Assembly: GCA_963989245.1 (NCBI GenBank)
Contig: OZ022339.1
Coordinates: forward strand, 44,173,344-44,237,343
Source of the DNA: Nansenia antarctica
Lineage: Eukaryota > Chordata > Actinopteri > Argentiniformes > Microstomatidae
Length of the DNA stretch: 64,000 bases
Direction of reading: 5' to 3'
Every line of letters starts with the position of its first letter. Within the stretch, counting starts at the first letter, position 1. Shown piece by piece: positions 63,614 to 64,000 of this stretch. The notes beneath the pieces were generated by a model. It was given only the letters and a program-made list of their open reading frames with translations, was not told where the DNA came from and did no database searches. The translations under genes were made by a program, and so were the position numbers.

Positions 63614-64000
63614 AGTGACACAGCACAATGTTTGGACAGAGAACCTGAGGACAGTACAGCAAGTTAAACAGTTTCTTCCCATAGTTGCAGGACAAAACTA
63701 TTTATAACACAAAACCTTCAATGTGCGTCTACCTCATTGTCCAGCGTTCAAGCACGGTGGAGCGTAATTCTCTTGTCTATATGCCCTGGAGCAGTACTTA
63801 AAAATAAAACAGCTAAAAAATAATTGGCTTTACTGAACCATATACATTTGTGGTTGCACTTGCAAAGGCAGAGTGGGAGAGCAGGTAACACAAGTTTTTT
63901 TGTCTCCAGAATCGTAAATAAATGAGAAACGGAGGTCTGTCCATTGTCTTAAGGTAGCTGAGAGCTCTTCAGTCTGAGGTACTGAGGTTCCATGGCCAGA

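Larger units (their letters stand above)
60019..64000. other. Probable intron(s) of the convergent gene
   Basis: No certain exon. One small candidate on the minus strand, 62310-62349, is bounded by TTTTAG and GTAAGC, but every frame hits a stop, so it could only be an alternative terminal or UTR exon. The rest is repeats and AT-rich sequence, including the copy of the dispersed repeat at 62832-63305. Confidence 0.3.

Overview
The window is from a vertebrate nuclear genome, almost certainly a teleost fish. The genes have introns with GT-AG boundaries and vertebrate protein architectures. The intervals are full of fish-type repeats: hAT, Tc1-like and fold-back DNA elements, L2-like LINE tails and very long CA/GA microsatellites. 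No species is claimed. All gene names rest on protein motifs and remembered family features; no database search was run.

Layout. 1-347: inward end of a minus-strand Ty3-like retrotransposon (gag-like ORF start and primer-binding-site-like sequence). 864-5296: one apparently complete hAT transposon with 8-bp target duplication, terminal inverted repeats and a broken TTF-finger/hATC transposase. 5.7-15.3 kb: two plus-strand beta-connexin genes, a gjb4/cx30.3-like gene and gjb3, each with its whole CDS in one exon and a likely upstream non-coding exon. 18.3-22.9 kb, minus: hmgcl, nine coding exons. 24.0-27.6 kb, minus: zbtb8a-like BTB/zinc-finger gene, three coding exons, whose likely poly(A) signal lies only about 150 bp from the hmgcl start codon. 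29.9-33.3 kb, minus: gale, ten coding exons. 35-37.4 kb: LINE and Tc1 relics. 38.7-40.3 kb, plus: a secreted IGFBP/Kazal/Ig protein (kazald family), four exons. 42-52 kb: gene-poor DNA with blocks that look like conserved regulatory DNA. 52.85-54.29 kb, plus: single-exon insm1, a SNAG-domain zinc-finger repressor. 59.8-60.0 kb, minus: the last coding exon of a gene convergent with insm1, possibly ralgapa2 by synteny.

The genes do not form one pathway. hmgcl (ketone-body and leucine metabolism) and gale (galactose metabolism) are housekeeping enzymes, the connexins form gap junctions and insm1 is a neuroendocrine differentiation factor. Connexins, hmgcl, zbtb8a and gale all have relatives on human chromosome 1p, while insm1 and its convergent neighbour resemble human 20p11.

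Most notable observations: a 21-bp tandem repeat that multiplies the 5' splice site of hmgcl exon 5 seven times; two different hAT-type fold-back elements separated by identical 8-bp target duplications; a 1.26-kb inverted-repeat element carrying two tRNA-like, T-run-terminated units in opposite orientation, with its empty site readable elsewhere in the window; and microsatellites packed against splice sites.
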